Of a stretch of 64,000 nt of DNA, positions 8,270-16,941 are shown one piece after another. Position 1 is the first letter of the stretch. Each line of letters begins with the position of its first letter. The translations under genes and the position numbers were made by a program. Source of the stretch: Pseudooceanicola endophyticus. GTDB taxonomy: Bacteria; Pseudomonadota; Alphaproteobacteria; Rhodobacterales; Rhodobacteraceae. The notes beneath the pieces were generated by a model, which had not been told where the DNA came from, searched no databases, and worked only from the letters and a program-made list of their open reading frames with translations. The stretch spans positions 248,001-312,000 of the forward strand of contig NZ_JAHIAB010000004.1 in the NCBI RefSeq assembly GCF_018760365.1, written 5' to 3'.

Positions 8270-9346
8270 ATGACCAGCATGTCCGACCTCTACGCGGCCC
8301 GTGTCGCCGCCGGTGAAATCAAGCCCGATCCCGCGCAGCAGGCCGTGCTGCCCGAGTTCGACCGCATCCGCGAGGGCTTGAACGCGAAACCCGTCAAGGG
8401 CGGCCTGTTCCGCCGCGCCAAGCCCCCGGCGCCGCCGAAGGGGCTGTACCTGTGGGGCGGGGTCGGGCGCGGCAAGTCGATGCTGATGGACCTGTTCGTC
8501 GACGGGCTGGACGTGCCGGTGCGCCGGGTCCACTTCCATGCCTTCATGCAAGAGATCCACGAGGGCATGCACAAGGCCCGCAAGGCCGGGGTCGAGGACA
8601 GCCTGGCCCCCGTCGCGGCCAAGGTGATTTCCCAGGTGAAGGTGCTGGCCTTCGACGAGATGCAGATCACCGACATCACCGATGCGATGATCGTGGGCCG
8701 CCTGTTCCAGGCGCTGTTCGATGCCGGTGTCGTGGTGGTGACGACCTCGAACCGGGTGCCGGACGACCTTTACAAGAACGGGCTGAACCGGCAGCTGTTC
8801 CTGCCCTTCATCGCGCTCATCAAGGAGCAGCTGGTGGTCCACGAGATGGCCAGCGACAACGATTACCGCCAGAACCGCCTATCGGGCGCGCAGGTCTATT
8901 TCGCCCCCGTCGACAGCGCCGCCCGCACCGCCGTGCAGGAGATCTGGAGCGATCTGACCAACAAGGATCCCGGCACGCCGCGCGCGCTGACGGTGAAGGG
9001 CCGCAAGGTGATGCTGCCCGCCTATCACGACGGCGTGGCGCGCGCCCGCTTCCATGACCTCTGCGGAGAGATGCTGGGCCCGGGCGACTACCTGGCCATC
9101 GCCGAGGAGGTCGAGGTGCTGATCCTCGAGGACATCCCGACGCTGGGCCGGTCGAACTTCAACGAGGCCAAGCGTTTCGTGACGCTGATCGACGCGCTCT
9201 ACGAAGCCAAGGTGAAGCTGATCTGCACCGCTGCCGACCAGCCGGAATCGCTTTATACCGAGGGTGAGGGCGTCTTCGAATTCGAACGCACCGCCTCGCG
9301 CCTGCGCGAGATGCAGGACCGCGACTGGGGCCGGGAAGAGGGCTGA
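8270..9346 (+). CDS. zapE: Cell division ATPase ZapE (AFG1-like)
   Basis: The 358-residue protein belongs to the AFG1/LACE1 family of P-loop ATPases. Walker A is GGVGRGKS (63-70), Walker B is VLAFDEMQ (about 125-132), and a sensor-type arginine region with TTSNRVP follows. In gammaproteobacteria ZapE binds FtsZ and acts in late division under stress; in mitochondria the homologue acts in protein quality control. A second ATG three codons in is an alternative start. In many relatives zapE neighbours mdh, but here a convergent gap and folC follow. Confidence 0.92.
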   Translation: MTSMSDLYAARVAAGEIKPDPAQQAVLPEFDRIREGLNAKPVKGGLFRRAKPPAPPKGLYLWGGVGRGKSMLMDLFVDGLDVPVRRVHFHAFMQEIHEGMHKARKAGVEDSLAPVAAKVISQVKVLAFDEMQITDITDAMIVGRLFQALFDAGVVVVTTSNRVPDDLYKNGLNRQLFLPFIALIKEQLVVHEMASDNDYRQNRLSGAQVYFAPVDSAARTAVQEIWSDLTNKDPGTPRALTVKGRKVMLPAYHDGVARARFHDLCGEMLGPGDYLAIAEEVEVLILEDIPTLGRSNFNEAKRFVTLIDALYEAKVKLICTAADQPESLYTEGEGVFEFERTASRLREMQDRDWGREEG

Positions 9347-9370
9347 GACGCGCCGGGCAGGGGGCTGAAA

Positions 9371-9499
9371 CGGGAAGGGGGTCGTTGACCGACCCCCGTT
9401 TATGCCCGATGATTCCGTACCTGCCCCAGAACCCGATGCGCGGTGATAGGCGACAGATGCGCACCGGAGTCCGGGATGTTGTCCCTGTATCCTGTATTG
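9371..9499 (-). ncRNA. Candidate small RNA between zapE and folC
   Basis: The convergent gap between zapE and folC is 350 bases long and needs no promoter for either gene, yet it holds a promoter-like pair on the minus strand (TTGACC at 9535-9530, TAAACT at 9511-9506, spacer 18). A transcript starting near 9499 would run about 125 bases and end at a perfect 8-bp hairpin (9377-9397) followed by TTCCCGTTTC. I find no open frame of note in it and do not recognise it as 6S, SRP or tmRNA. It is a prediction from signals only. Confidence 0.35.
9377..9397. terminator. Hairpin after zapE, possibly bidirectional
   Basis: GGGGGTCG and CGACCCCC form a perfect 8-bp stem around a five-base loop, 30 bases past the zapE stop. 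GTTTA follows on the plus strand and TTCCCGTTTC on the minus strand, so T-runs are poor on both sides. Confidence 0.55.
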
Positions 9500-9505
9500 C
9501 CACCC

Positions 9506-9535
9506 AGTTTAGGCGAATCGAATCGCTTCGGTCAA
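9506..9535 (-). promoter_or_regulatory. Sigma-70-like promoter, minus strand
   Basis: TTGACC (five of six matches to the -35 consensus) is followed after 18 bases by TAAACT (four of six matches to the -10). It points away from folC and into the convergent gap, which is why a small RNA is proposed. Confidence 0.4.
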
Positions 9536-9603
9536 CCTAAAGCGAATCGGTTGGGCAAGCTGAAACGCCTGAATTCGTTAACGATTCGGGAAAGCTGATT
9601 CGC
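9513..9603. repeat. Cluster of GCGAATCG-like words in both orientations
   Basis: GAATCG occurs at 9515, 9520 and 9544 and its complement at 9582; GCGAAT occurs at 9513 and 9542 with its complement at 9598. The segment is clearly less GC-rich than its surroundings. No gene is seen here, and a binding-site array is one possibility. Confidence 0.35.
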
Positions 9604-9669
9604 GTCAGGCAGTTACGGTCCGGTCGGGCCTGCACTTTTTTTCGCACCCCGGGGGGCGCCGGGGGCGAT

Positions 9670-9691
9670 CCGGCCCCGAAAACGGGGCCGG
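9670..9691 (-). terminator. Terminator-like hairpin after folC
   Basis: CCGGCCCC and GGGGCCGG form a perfect 8-bp stem with a six-base loop, starting five bases past the folC stop on the minus strand. No strong T-run follows. Confidence 0.55.
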
Positions 9692-9696
9692 AGGCC

Positions 9697-10971
9697 TTAT
9701 GCGTTGGCGCCCAGCACCTGTCCGGCCAGGTAGAGCGAGCCCGCGATCAGGATCCGCGCCTCGGGGTTTTCCCCGGCGATGCGGGTCAGCGCCGCCTCGA
9801 CGCTGTCATCGGTATCGGCGTCGATGCCGCAGTCGGCGGCAGCGGCGGCGGTCGCCTCGGCGGGCAGGGTTGCGGCGGCACCGGGGATCGCCACGGCGTG
9901 CAGCCGTTCCACCAGCGGCGCCAGCGGACGCAGGTAGCCGCCGATATCCTTGGTGTTGAGCATCCCGCAGACCATGTAGGTCGGTCGCGCGGGCAGCTTC
10001 GAGAGGTGATCGGCCAGGGCCTCTCCGGCGGCGGGGTTGTGGCCGCCATCCAGCCAGACCTCGGCCTGCGGCACCAGAGAGACCAGCTTGCCGGTCTTCA
10101 GCCGTTGCAGACGGGCGGGCCATTCGGCGGTGGTGACGGCGGCCTCGCAGGCGGCCTCGTCAAAGCCGAGGTGGCGCAGGGCGGCCAGGGCCGCACCGGC
10201 ATTGGCGATCTGGTGGGCGCCCGGCAGGTTCGGCAGCGGCAGGTCCAGCAGGCCGGTTTCATCCTGGAAGATCAGCCGGCCGCGTTCTTCCCAGACATGC
10301 CAGTGCTGGCCATGGACCAGCAGGGGCGCGCCAATCTTCGCGGCGCGGGCCTCGATCACCTCCAGCGCCTCGTCGGGCTGCGGGCCCACGACGCAGGGGG
10401 TGCCGCGCTTCAGGATGCCGGCCTTTTCGCCGGCGATCTTGGCCACGGTGTCGCCCAGGAAATCCTGGTGATCGAGGGAGATCGGCGTGAGGATCGTCAT
10501 CGCGGGCTGCGCCACCACGTTGGTGGCGTCCAGCCGCCCACCCAGGCCCGTCTCCAGCAGCAGCCAGTCGGCGGGGGTGTCGGCGAAGGCCTTGAAGGCG
10601 GCGCAGGTGGTGATCTCGAAATAGGTGATCGGATCTGGGCCGTTGGCGGCCAGGCAGTCATCAAGGAGCGCGCTCAGCGCATCTTCTCCGATCAGCGTGC
10701 CGGCCAGGCGGATCCGTTCATGGAAGCGCACCAGATGCGGCGAGGTATAGGCGTGGACGGACTTGCCCGCGCCTTCCAGCCCGGCGCGGATCATCGCCTG
10801 GGTGGAGCCCTTGCCGTTGGTGCCCGCCAGGTGGATCACCGGCGGCAGCTTCTCTTCGGGATGGTCCAGCGCCGCCAGAAGGCGCCAGACCCGGTCCAGC
10901 ACCAGGTCGATCACCTTGGGGTGCAGGGCCATCATGCGCTCAAGCAGCGCATCCGACGTGGGGGTTGTCAC
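9697..10971 (-). CDS. folC: Dihydrofolate synthase / folylpolyglutamate synthase
   Basis: The 424-residue cytoplasmic enzyme joins glutamate to dihydropteroate to make dihydrofolate and then extends the polyglutamate tail of folates. The Mur-ligase-type P-loop GTNGKGS (50-56) is clear, followed by the folate-binding segment ending in [11 protein letters not shown], and the [13 protein letters not shown] motif is intact. Length is normal. Its ATG overlaps the accD stop by four bases (ATGA), so the two genes are translationally coupled; accD-folC is a common bacterial pairing. A hairpin lies just past its stop. Confidence 0.96.
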   Translation of the reverse strand: MTTPTSDALLERMMALHPKVIDLVLDRVWRLLAALDHPEEKLPPVIHLAGTNGKGSTQAMIRAGLEGAGKSVHAYTSPHLVRFHERIRLAGTLIGEDALSALLDDCLAANGPDPITYFEITTCAAFKAFADTPADWLLLETGLGGRLDATNVVAQPAMTILTPISLDHQDFLGDTVAKIAGEKAGILKRGTPCVVGPQPDEALEVIEARAAKIGAPLLVHGQHWHVWEERGRLIFQDETGLLDLPLPNLPGAHQIANAGAALAALRHLGFDEAACEAAVTTAEWPARLQRLKTGKLVSLVPQAEVWLDGGHNPAAGEALADHLSKLPARPTYMVCGMLNTKDIGGYLRPLAPLVERLHAVAIPGAAATLPAEATAAAAADCGIDADTDDSVEAALTRIAGENPEARILIAGSLYLAGQVLGANA

Positions 10972-11972
10972 GACTTGTCCTGGGCTTTCTTTTCGGCCGC
11001 CTTGGCCTTGGCGGCCTTCTTGGGTTCCGGGTCCTCGGCCTTGGCGGCTTCGGGGGCGGCGGCCTGGGGGGCCTCGGCATCGGCCACCTTGCCCGGGGCG
11101 GGCAGGTCACCGGCGACGGCGGGCGGCAGGCCCATCAGCATCCGGGTGATGGTGATCAGCTCTTCGCGCATCTTGGTGCGCGGGGTCACGCGGTCCAGCA
11201 TACCGTGATCCAGCAGGTACTCGGCGCGCTGGAAGCCGTCGGGCAGCTTCTCGCGGATGGTCTGCTCGATCACGCGGGGACCGGCAAAGCAGATCAGCGC
11301 GTTGGGTTCGGCGATATGCACGTCGCCCAGCATCGCGTAGGACGCGGTCACGCCGCCCGTGGTGGGGTGGGTCAGCACGACGATGTAGGGCAGGCCCGCT
11401 TCCTTCAGCATCTGCACGGCAACCGTGGTGCGCGGCATCTGCATCAGCGACAGGATGCCTTCCTGCATCCGCGCGCCACCGGCGGCCGAGAACAGCACCA
11501 GCGGGCATTTCTTCTGCACGGCGCGTTCGGCAGCGGCGATGATGGCATTGCCGACATACATCCCCATGGAGCCGCCCATGAAGCTGAAGTCCTGCGCCGC
11601 AGCAACGATCCGGGTGCGCCCGATCTCGCCCTCGCCGACCAGCATCGCCTCGTGTTCGGCGGTCTTCTTGCGCGCTTCGCGCATCCGGTCGGGATATTTC
11701 TTCTGGTCGCGGAAATGCAGCGGATCGGAGACGGGCTCGGGCACCGAGACCTCGGTGAAGATGCCGCCGTCGAACAGCGCATTGAACCGGGCCCGCGGCG
11801 AGATCGCCATGTGATGCCCGCAGCTGGTGCAGACATTCAGGTTTTCCGACAGTTCGCGGTGGAACAGCATCGTCCCGCAGTTGTCGCATTTCGACCAGAG
11901 GTTCTCGGGCGTTTCACGACGCGAGAAGATCGAGTTGATCCGCGGACGGACGTAGTTAGAGATCCAGTTCAT
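10968..11972 (-). CDS. accD: Acetyl-CoA carboxylase carboxyltransferase subunit beta
   Basis: The 334-residue subunit works with AccA to transfer the carboxyl group from biotin to acetyl-CoA, giving malonyl-CoA for fatty acid synthesis. An N-terminal zinc ribbon with C29, C32, C48 and C51 is present, followed by the crotonase-fold carboxyltransferase domain with the GGARMQEG and [14 protein letters not shown] segments. The last 50 residues are an Ala/Lys/Glu/Pro-rich tail that the catalytic fold does not need. The start was placed at the conserved MNW position, preceded by AGGGGAG, rather than 17 codons upstream. The stop overlaps the folC start. Confidence 0.96.
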   Translation of the reverse strand: MNWISNYVRPRINSIFSRRETPENLWSKCDNCGTMLFHRELSENLNVCTSCGHHMAISPRARFNALFDGGIFTEVSVPEPVSDPLHFRDQKKYPDRMREARKKTAEHEAMLVGEGEIGRTRIVAAAQDFSFMGGSMGMYVGNAIIAAAERAVQKKCPLVLFSAAGGARMQEGILSLMQMPRTTVAVQMLKEAGLPYIVVLTHPTTGGVTASYAMLGDVHIAEPNALICFAGPRVIEQTIREKLPDGFQRAEYLLDHGMLDRVTPRTKMREELITITRMLMGLPPAVAGDLPAPGKVADAEAPQAAAPEAAKAEDPEPKKAAKAKAAEKKAQDKS

Positions 11973-12033
11973 CGACGCTCCCCTGGGATGGCCAGTCGCG
12001 CCCTCAGATAAGGGGGTTGTCACTGGATTGCAA

Positions 12034-12975
12034 TCAACGCCGCAAGGCCAGCCGGGCGGAAAGCCACCCGAGCAGCAGGATCAGCAGCTCCACGCAGAGC
12101 GGAAGCGACAGGATCGGCCCGAAGGCGGCATCTTCGGGCATCAGCGGATCGTAGGCGGGGAACAGGAACAGCGCGAGGCCGGAATCCGGGCCGTTCAGAT
12201 CACCGAAGAACAGGAAGGCATAGGCGTTGTTGGCAAGGTGCAGGCCGATCCCGGGGGCAAGGCTGCCGGTGCGCGCGGCCAGGTCCGAACAGGCCAGGCC
12301 GAAGCAGAAGGCCCAGATCACGTATTGCCAGTTCTCGATCCAGGCGCCGCCCTCTTCCCAGTGCACGGCGGCGAAGGCGAGGTTCGGCAGGCCCATCCAG
12401 ATCCACGCAGATGTGAAGCGCGCGGCCAGCAGCTGCTGAAGGTAACCGCGATAGAGCATCTCTTCCGAGGCGGTCTGCAGCAGCAGCGCCAGCAGCGCGA
12501 AGGGCAGGGCGGCCAGCCAGTGCAGCGGCGGGCGGATCGTCTGGGTGGCGCGGATCTCGTCCCAGGGCGGCAGCAGCTGGACCAGGATGTAGAAGGCCAT
12601 GGCGCCCAGGAAGGCGGTGCGCAGCAGTCGCCACAGCCTTCGGTGGTCCAGCGGCGCCGGTCCGAACAGCGTCGCCGGGCTGCGTCCGTGCAGCACCCGC
12701 ACCACCGCCGCCACCCCCAGCCCCAGCACCGCATAGGAGGCCAGCTGCACGATCAGCCCGCGCGCGGTGTCGCCGTAAAAGACCTCGTCCGCGAGGTCGG
12801 GAGAGAGCCGCGCCGTCAGCCCGTCAAACAGCGACAGGCCGCCGGCGAACAGCATCTCGACCAGCAGCAGGCCCAGGGCGATGCGCCAGATCGGAGCGTT
12901 GTCGGCACGGGCGGCGGCGATATAGGCGGCATGGGGCGCATAGGCGGGCCGCGCGCCGGGGCGTGTGGGTATCAT
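12034..12975 (-). CDS. CPBP-family intramembrane metalloprotease, copy 2
   Basis: The 313-residue membrane protein has about eight hydrophobic segments and the three CPBP/Abi motifs: EEMLYRG (glutamates and arginine), FAAVH (His) and LHLANN (His). These supply the residues of Rce1/CAAX-type intramembrane endopeptidases. Its ATG overlaps the stop of the upstream paralogue (ATGA), and accD begins 61 bases downstream. Both paralogues end in the same ARLALRR tail, pointing to a tandem duplication. The substrate is unknown; family members act in prenyl-protein processing or immunity-type self-protection, and neither role is indicated by neighbours. The start was set at the overlap, because the longer upstream frame is only the shadow of copy 1. 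Confidence 0.85.
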   Translation of the reverse strand: MIPTRPGARPAYAPHAAYIAAARADNAPIWRIALGLLLVEMLFAGGLSLFDGLTARLSPDLADEVFYGDTARGLIVQLASYAVLGLGVAAVVRVLHGRSPATLFGPAPLDHRRLWRLLRTAFLGAMAFYILVQLLPPWDEIRATQTIRPPLHWLAALPFALLALLLQTASEEMLYRGYLQQLLAARFTSAWIWMGLPNLAFAAVHWEEGGAWIENWQYVIWAFCFGLACSDLAARTGSLAPGIGLHLANNAYAFLFFGDLNGPDSGLALFLFPAYDPLMPEDAAFGPILSLPLCVELLILLLGWLSARLALRR

Positions 12976-13838
12976 CTTCTCAGGGCAAGTCGGGCCGCCA
13001 GCCAGGTGACCGCCGTGGTCGCCAGGTCCAGCGGCATCAGCGGGCGCAGCGCCGGGTCGGCACTGGCCACCGGCAGGTGGTAAAGCGCCAGCCCGCCCAG
13101 CTGATCCCCGAAGGAGACCAGCAGGATGGCCAGCAGGTTGTTCACGAGATGCAGCGCCAGGGCCGGGCCCAGGGTGCCGCTGCGGGCGGTCAGGTCGGCA
13201 GCCACCAGCCCGAACAGCGTCGCCGAGGCGACGAACCAGGGGCCGTTGGCGCCCTCGCTGGCCTGGAAATGCAGCAGGCCGAACAGGATCGAGGGGGCGG
13301 CCATCCAGATCCAGGGGCTGCGGAAGCGTTGTGCCAGCCGCGCCTGAAGGTAGCCGCGGAACAGCAGCTCTTCGGTGGCGATCTGCACCGCGACGGCGGG
13401 CACCGCCAGCGGCAGCAGCAGCAGCCAGGGCGGGGTGGCGAGGTGGCGCACCGGGGCCAGCTCTTCGGGCATCGGCAGGATCCAGAGCAGCGTCTGGAGC
13501 GCCAGCCCCGCCAGCCCGACCCGCAGGCCCTGGCGCAGCGCCAGCGGCCAGGGCCCCAGCAGGCTGTGCAGCGCCCGGCCATGCACCATGTTGACCATGC
13601 CCGCCAGCGCCAGCAGCCCGGCGCTGAACGAGCCCAGGTAGATCAGCGTCAGACGCGCGCTCACCACCCCAGGTTGCGGCGGAAACAGCGCCGCGGCGCC
13701 CAGAAACCAGATCCCCGAGATGGTCAGGTAGAGCAGCAGGAAGATGCCGATCCCCATCCCGGTGCGCCAAAGCGCCGGCGGGTCATCGGACCAGCGGGGC
13801 GCTGCGGGGGGGATGTCTGCGGGGTCGGGGTGCTCCAT
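12972..13838 (-). CDS. CPBP-family intramembrane metalloprotease, copy 1
   Basis: The 288-residue membrane protein carries the CPBP signature motifs EELLFRG, FGLLHFQ and LHLVNN inside a bundle of probable membrane helices. A short Pro/Asp-rich cytoplasmic start precedes helix 1. The motif order and the WIWMAAPSILFG helix match copy 2 closely, which follows with a four-base overlap. Residues needed for metal binding are conserved in both copies, so both are probably active. The lipoprotein gene at 13978 is divergent. Confidence 0.85.
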   Translation of the reverse strand: MEHPDPADIPPAAPRWSDDPPALWRTGMGIGIFLLLYLTISGIWFLGAAALFPPQPGVVSARLTLIYLGSFSAGLLALAGMVNMVHGRALHSLLGPWPLALRQGLRVGLAGLALQTLLWILPMPEELAPVRHLATPPWLLLLPLAVPAVAVQIATEELLFRGYLQARLAQRFRSPWIWMAAPSILFGLLHFQASEGANGPWFVASATLFGLVAADLTARSGTLGPALALHLVNNLLAILLVSFGDQLGGLALYHLPVASADPALRPLMPLDLATTAVTWLAARLALRR

Positions 13839-13977
13839 TCCGGCACGCTAGCGCCGGGGGCGTCGGCTCGCAATCGCCCATCTGCGCCGGGCTTACCCCT
13901 TGTGTGCCAGAAGGGGCTGCAATATGAGCGCGGAACCCTTAGAATAAAGCCCATCGAGTCTTCAGGACGCCGAAACC

Positions 13978-14619
13978 ATGACCCTGCTTTCCCGACCGAG
14001 CCTTCCGCTGCCCCGGCGTCTGCTGCGCCCCGCCGCCCTGCTTCTGGTCGGTCTGCTGGCCGGCTGCGAGGCGACGCCGCAGGCCGAGGGATCGATCGGG
14101 TTCCTGTCGAACATGGACGGCACCAGCGGCACCGCGCTGGAGGCCGCGCGGGTGGCCGACAACCGGGTGGTGATCCGCGGCCCCGACGGCTACTGCATCG
14201 ACGCCCGCAGCCTGCGCAACCGCCCCGAGAAATCCTTTGCCCTTCTGGCACGCTGCGATGTGCTGTCGGGCGGACTGGTCGGCGCCCCGGTCGAGATGGC
14301 CGTGCTGACCGTCACCGTCACCCCCGCGTCGGGCTCTCTGCCCCGGGCCGAGACCCTGGCCAGCAGCTTTTCCGCCGGCGACGTGCTGAAGGCGCTGAAC
14401 CGGGCCGGGTTGCGGCTGCTGCAACTGGCGCGCGGCGGCAACGACCTGATCAGCACCGCCGATCCGCAGCACTGGCGCGGCGCCTTCGAACTGAAGGGCT
14501 ACCTGGTTTCCATGGCGGCCTATGGTCCGCCCGAAAGCGACGTGCGCGGCAACGGCGGGCGGTCGCTGCTGCAGGCCATGGCCCGGGCGATCCAGATCGC
14601 GACCCGCGACGGATCCTGA
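13978..14619 (+). CDS. Conserved lipoprotein of unknown function
   Basis: The 213-residue protein begins with an Arg-rich signal peptide ending in the lipobox LAGC, with lipidation at Cys30. The mature part is probably periplasmic and is rich in beta-strand-like segments; four further residues stand out, the Cys pair in the YCID and ARCDV segments and a C-terminal helix. I do not recognise a named domain. Proteins like it appear to be restricted to Rhodobacteraceae relatives, as far as I can tell from memory. It is followed after a 99-base gap by the DUF6478 gene on the same strand. Confidence 0.75.
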   Translation: MTLLSRPSLPLPRRLLRPAALLLVGLLAGCEATPQAEGSIGFLSNMDGTSGTALEAARVADNRVVIRGPDGYCIDARSLRNRPEKSFALLARCDVLSGGLVGAPVEMAVLTVTVTPASGSLPRAETLASSFSAGDVLKALNRAGLRLLQLARGGNDLISTADPQHWRGAFELKGYLVSMAAYGPPESDVRGNGGRSLLQAMARAIQIATRDGS

Positions 14620-14718
14620 CCCGCCGGGCGCCGGCCGGAAATTCTTCCTTAGGTTGTATTGTCGCGTTGGTTTGTTCAGACCTTCGGGCTAGGCTTTCCG
14701 CAACAGGCGGGGGGCGCG

Positions 14719-15507
14719 ATGGCCGGAGGCGGCTGGCAGGCTTGGCGGGACAACTGGGTGGCACGGCAGGAGCTGGCGCTGTGGCAGTCCCGTGCCCGGG
14801 CGGCGCTGCGGATGCCGCTGGGCCGGCTGCGCCGCACCGGCGCCCAGGCGCATCAGCTGCGCGCCGCGCTGGACGAGGTGATCCATGCCGCCGACAGCCG
14901 CCTGGCCCTGCCGCTGATTGGCAGCCGGGCCTTCCCCTTCGCGGAAGAGGCCGACCGGGCGCTGCGCCCCGCCCCCTGGCGCGGCCCGATCCCCGAGATC
15001 GGCCTGACCGCCCTCGCGCCCGGCCAGAAGCTGGGAGAGGAGGTGGCGCTGTTCCACGACTGCCCGCGCGCAGAGATCGTGCTGCGCCAGCTGCGCAGCC
15101 CGCTGCAACACGGGCTGGCGCCCTTCGCCCTGCGGCTGGAGGTCTTCGGCTTTGCCGGCAGTTTCCTGTCGCTGGTGGTCGATCTGCCGTCGGAGATGCT
15201 GGAGGATCTGGGGCCGCGGCACGTGCTGCAGGTCGATGCAATGGTGCGCACCGAAGCGCCGCTGCCGCTCTATGTGCGGCTGAACCTCTGTCAGGGGCCC
15301 AATACCGACGAACGCGTGCAGGCGCTGTCCGGCAGCGGAGAGGAGCGGCGGGCCGAGTTCGACCTGGGCAGCGCCGTACCGGACGCCTGCCTGGCCCCGC
15401 GCCCGGTCGAGCGGGCCTGGATCGACATCATCTTCGCGACGCCCGGGATGAACGGGATCGACCTGTGCGACCTGGTGGTCAGCCGCCGCCTGCGGGCCGC
15501 CCTGTGA
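14719..15507 (+). CDS. DUF6478-family protein
   Basis: The 262-residue protein resembles the DUF6478 family found in Rhodobacterales: a basic, Trp-rich amphipathic N-terminus, then a beta-rich domain. It has no signal peptide or membrane helix. The function is unknown. A TTG start at 14659 would add 20 residues, but the ATG at 14719 lies just after a G-rich AGGCGGGGGG site and is preferred. The 3-prime neighbour starts 16 bases past its stop with a good ribosome site, so the two are probably co-transcribed and may act together. Confidence 0.7.
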   Translation: MAGGGWQAWRDNWVARQELALWQSRARAALRMPLGRLRRTGAQAHQLRAALDEVIHAADSRLALPLIGSRAFPFAEEADRALRPAPWRGPIPEIGLTALAPGQKLGEEVALFHDCPRAEIVLRQLRSPLQHGLAPFALRLEVFGFAGSFLSLVVDLPSEMLEDLGPRHVLQVDAMVRTEAPLPLYVRLNLCQGPNTDERVQALSGSGEERRAEFDLGSAVPDACLAPRPVERAWIDIIFATPGMNGIDLCDLVVSRRLRAAL

Positions 15508-15523
15508 GAGAGGAGCGCGTGCC

Positions 15524-15916
15524 ATGTCCGCGATGACCCTGACACCGCTGCGCCTGGCCGAGGGCCGCTGGCATGCACAGATCGAGGCGCCGGGCACCGC
15601 GCCGCCGGCGCTGTCGGTCACCTGGTTCGACCGCCCCGTTGCCGGCATCCGGCTGGGTCCCGGTCCGCGCCCCGGCCTGTGGGATCTGGTCGTCCCGGTG
15701 CCGCAGGAGGCGCTTTGCGACGGGCTCCAGGTTTTCCTGGTGCGGGGGGGCGACGGCACGCTGCTGGGACAGTTCTGCCTGCTGGCCGGCGCCCTGCCGC
15801 AGGACAGCCTGCACGCCGAGGTGGCCCTGCTGCGGGCCGAGCTGGACCTGCTGAAGCGGGCCTTCCGGGAGCAGGGCCGGGCGGCGGCAACAGCGGCAGG
15901 GTCTGTTTCGCAGTAA
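15524..15916 (+). CDS. Small hypothetical protein beside DUF6478
   Basis: The 130-residue protein has a beta-rich first 90 residues and a C-terminal amphipathic helix with heptad spacing (LRAELDLLKRAFREQ), which may form a coiled coil. It has no signal peptide and no named domain that I recognise. An AGAGAGGAG site sits nine bases before the ATG. Its tight coupling to the DUF6478 gene suggests a shared role. The gene ends at an AT-rich stretch preceding lysR. Confidence 0.7.
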   Translation: MSAMTLTPLRLAEGRWHAQIEAPGTAPPALSVTWFDRPVAGIRLGPGPRPGLWDLVVPVPQEALCDGLQVFLVRGGDGTLLGQFCLLAGALPQDSLHAEVALLRAELDLLKRAFREQGRAAATAAGSVSQ

Positions 15917-16016
15917 TAAACGATTAATCTTAAAACCCAGATATTGTCCTGCCCCTGCCTTTTTTCTGCCCGATTTCAGCCCGAGCCTGACCCCGGGAGC
16001 GGACCGGAGAACAGAC

Positions 16017-16925
16017 ATGGATCGGCTGACGGAGATGGAGGCCTTCGCCACGGTCGTGGATCAGGGCGGCTTCACGGATGCGGCGCGCAAGATGGGCATT
16101 TCCAAGTCCGCCGTCTCGAAACACGTTTCGGCGCTGGAGGCGCGGCTGGGGGTGCGGTTGCTGAACCGGACCACGCGGCGGGTCTCTCCGACCGAGATCG
16201 GCCTGGCCTATTACGACCGGGCGCGGCGGGTGCTGGAGGATGCCGGAGAGGCCGATGCCCTGGTCACCGCCATGCATGCCGCGCCCTCGGGGCATCTGCG
16301 CATCAGCGTCGGCACCGATTTCGGGGTCACCCACATGGGGCCGGTGGTGGCCGATTTCCTGCAGCTCTACCCGGATGTCAGCGTCAGCCTGGACCTGAAC
16401 AACCGCCCCGTCGATGTGCTGGCCGAGGGGTTCGACATGGCGGTGCGCATCGGGATCGGCCCGCCGCCGCAGGGGCTGACGGCAAGGACCCTGGCGCAGA
16501 CCGCACGGATGCTGGTGGCCAGCCCCAGCTACCTTCAGGCGGCGGGACGGCCGCAGCGCATCGACGACCTGAGCGAACACCGCCTGCTGCATTATGCCGA
16601 TGCCGCCGGCGGGCCGTCCTGGCAGCTGACGGCGCTGTCGGGGGAAAAGCGCACCATCCGCGCCGCCGGTGTGCTGACGGTGAACGACGGCCGCGCCCTG
16701 CTGCAGGCCGCCCAGGAGGGGCTGGGGATCGGTTTCCTGCCCGCCTTCCTGTGCCAGCCCGCCCTGCGTGAGCGCCGCCTGGACGAGGTGCTGCCGGAAC
16801 TGCCGCGCGAGACGCTTCAGGTGCAGGCCCTGCATGCGCCGGGGGCGATCACCCAGCCGAAGCTGCGGCTTTTCGTGGAACATCTGGCGCGCGCCTTCGG
16901 TGGGCGGGGCCCGCTGGGCTGGTAG
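16017..16925 (+). CDS. LysR-family transcriptional regulator
   Basis: The 302-residue protein has the LysR winged helix-turn-helix at residues 1-60, including the ISKSAVSKHVSALEARLGVRLL recognition region in part, and a periplasmic-binding-protein-like effector domain from about 90 onward. The type is close to the DmlR/CrgA group. Such proteins usually activate a divergent gene, but the upstream gene here runs in the same direction, so its target is not evident. The AT-rich 100 bases upstream are the probable promoter region. It is convergent with the OmpA-family gene. Confidence 0.9.
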   Translation: MDRLTEMEAFATVVDQGGFTDAARKMGISKSAVSKHVSALEARLGVRLLNRTTRRVSPTEIGLAYYDRARRVLEDAGEADALVTAMHAAPSGHLRISVGTDFGVTHMGPVVADFLQLYPDVSVSLDLNNRPVDVLAEGFDMAVRIGIGPPPQGLTARTLAQTARMLVASPSYLQAAGRPQRIDDLSEHRLLHYADAAGGPSWQLTALSGEKRTIRAAGVLTVNDGRALLQAAQEGLGIGFLPAFLCQPALRERRLDEVLPELPRETLQVQALHAPGAITQPKLRLFVEHLARAFGGRGPLGW

Positions 16926-16941
16926 CCGGGGGGCGCAGGCC

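Noticed and set aside
9371-9499. Candidate RNA as SRP RNA, 6S RNA or tmRNA
   Set aside because: The conserved SRP GNAR-loop region, the 6S central bubble with long paired ends and the tmRNA ANDYALAA-type tag were not found.
12034-13770. A single 578-residue protein covering both CPBP genes
   Set aside because: Its first 265 residues are the wrong frame of copy 1; the conserved CPBP start lies at 12975, overlapping the stop of copy 1.
12963-15536. A plus-strand open frame of about 850 codons spanning the CPBP genes, the lipoprotein and DUF6478
   Set aside because: It crosses four genes supported by motifs and signal peptides and encodes no recognisable domain.
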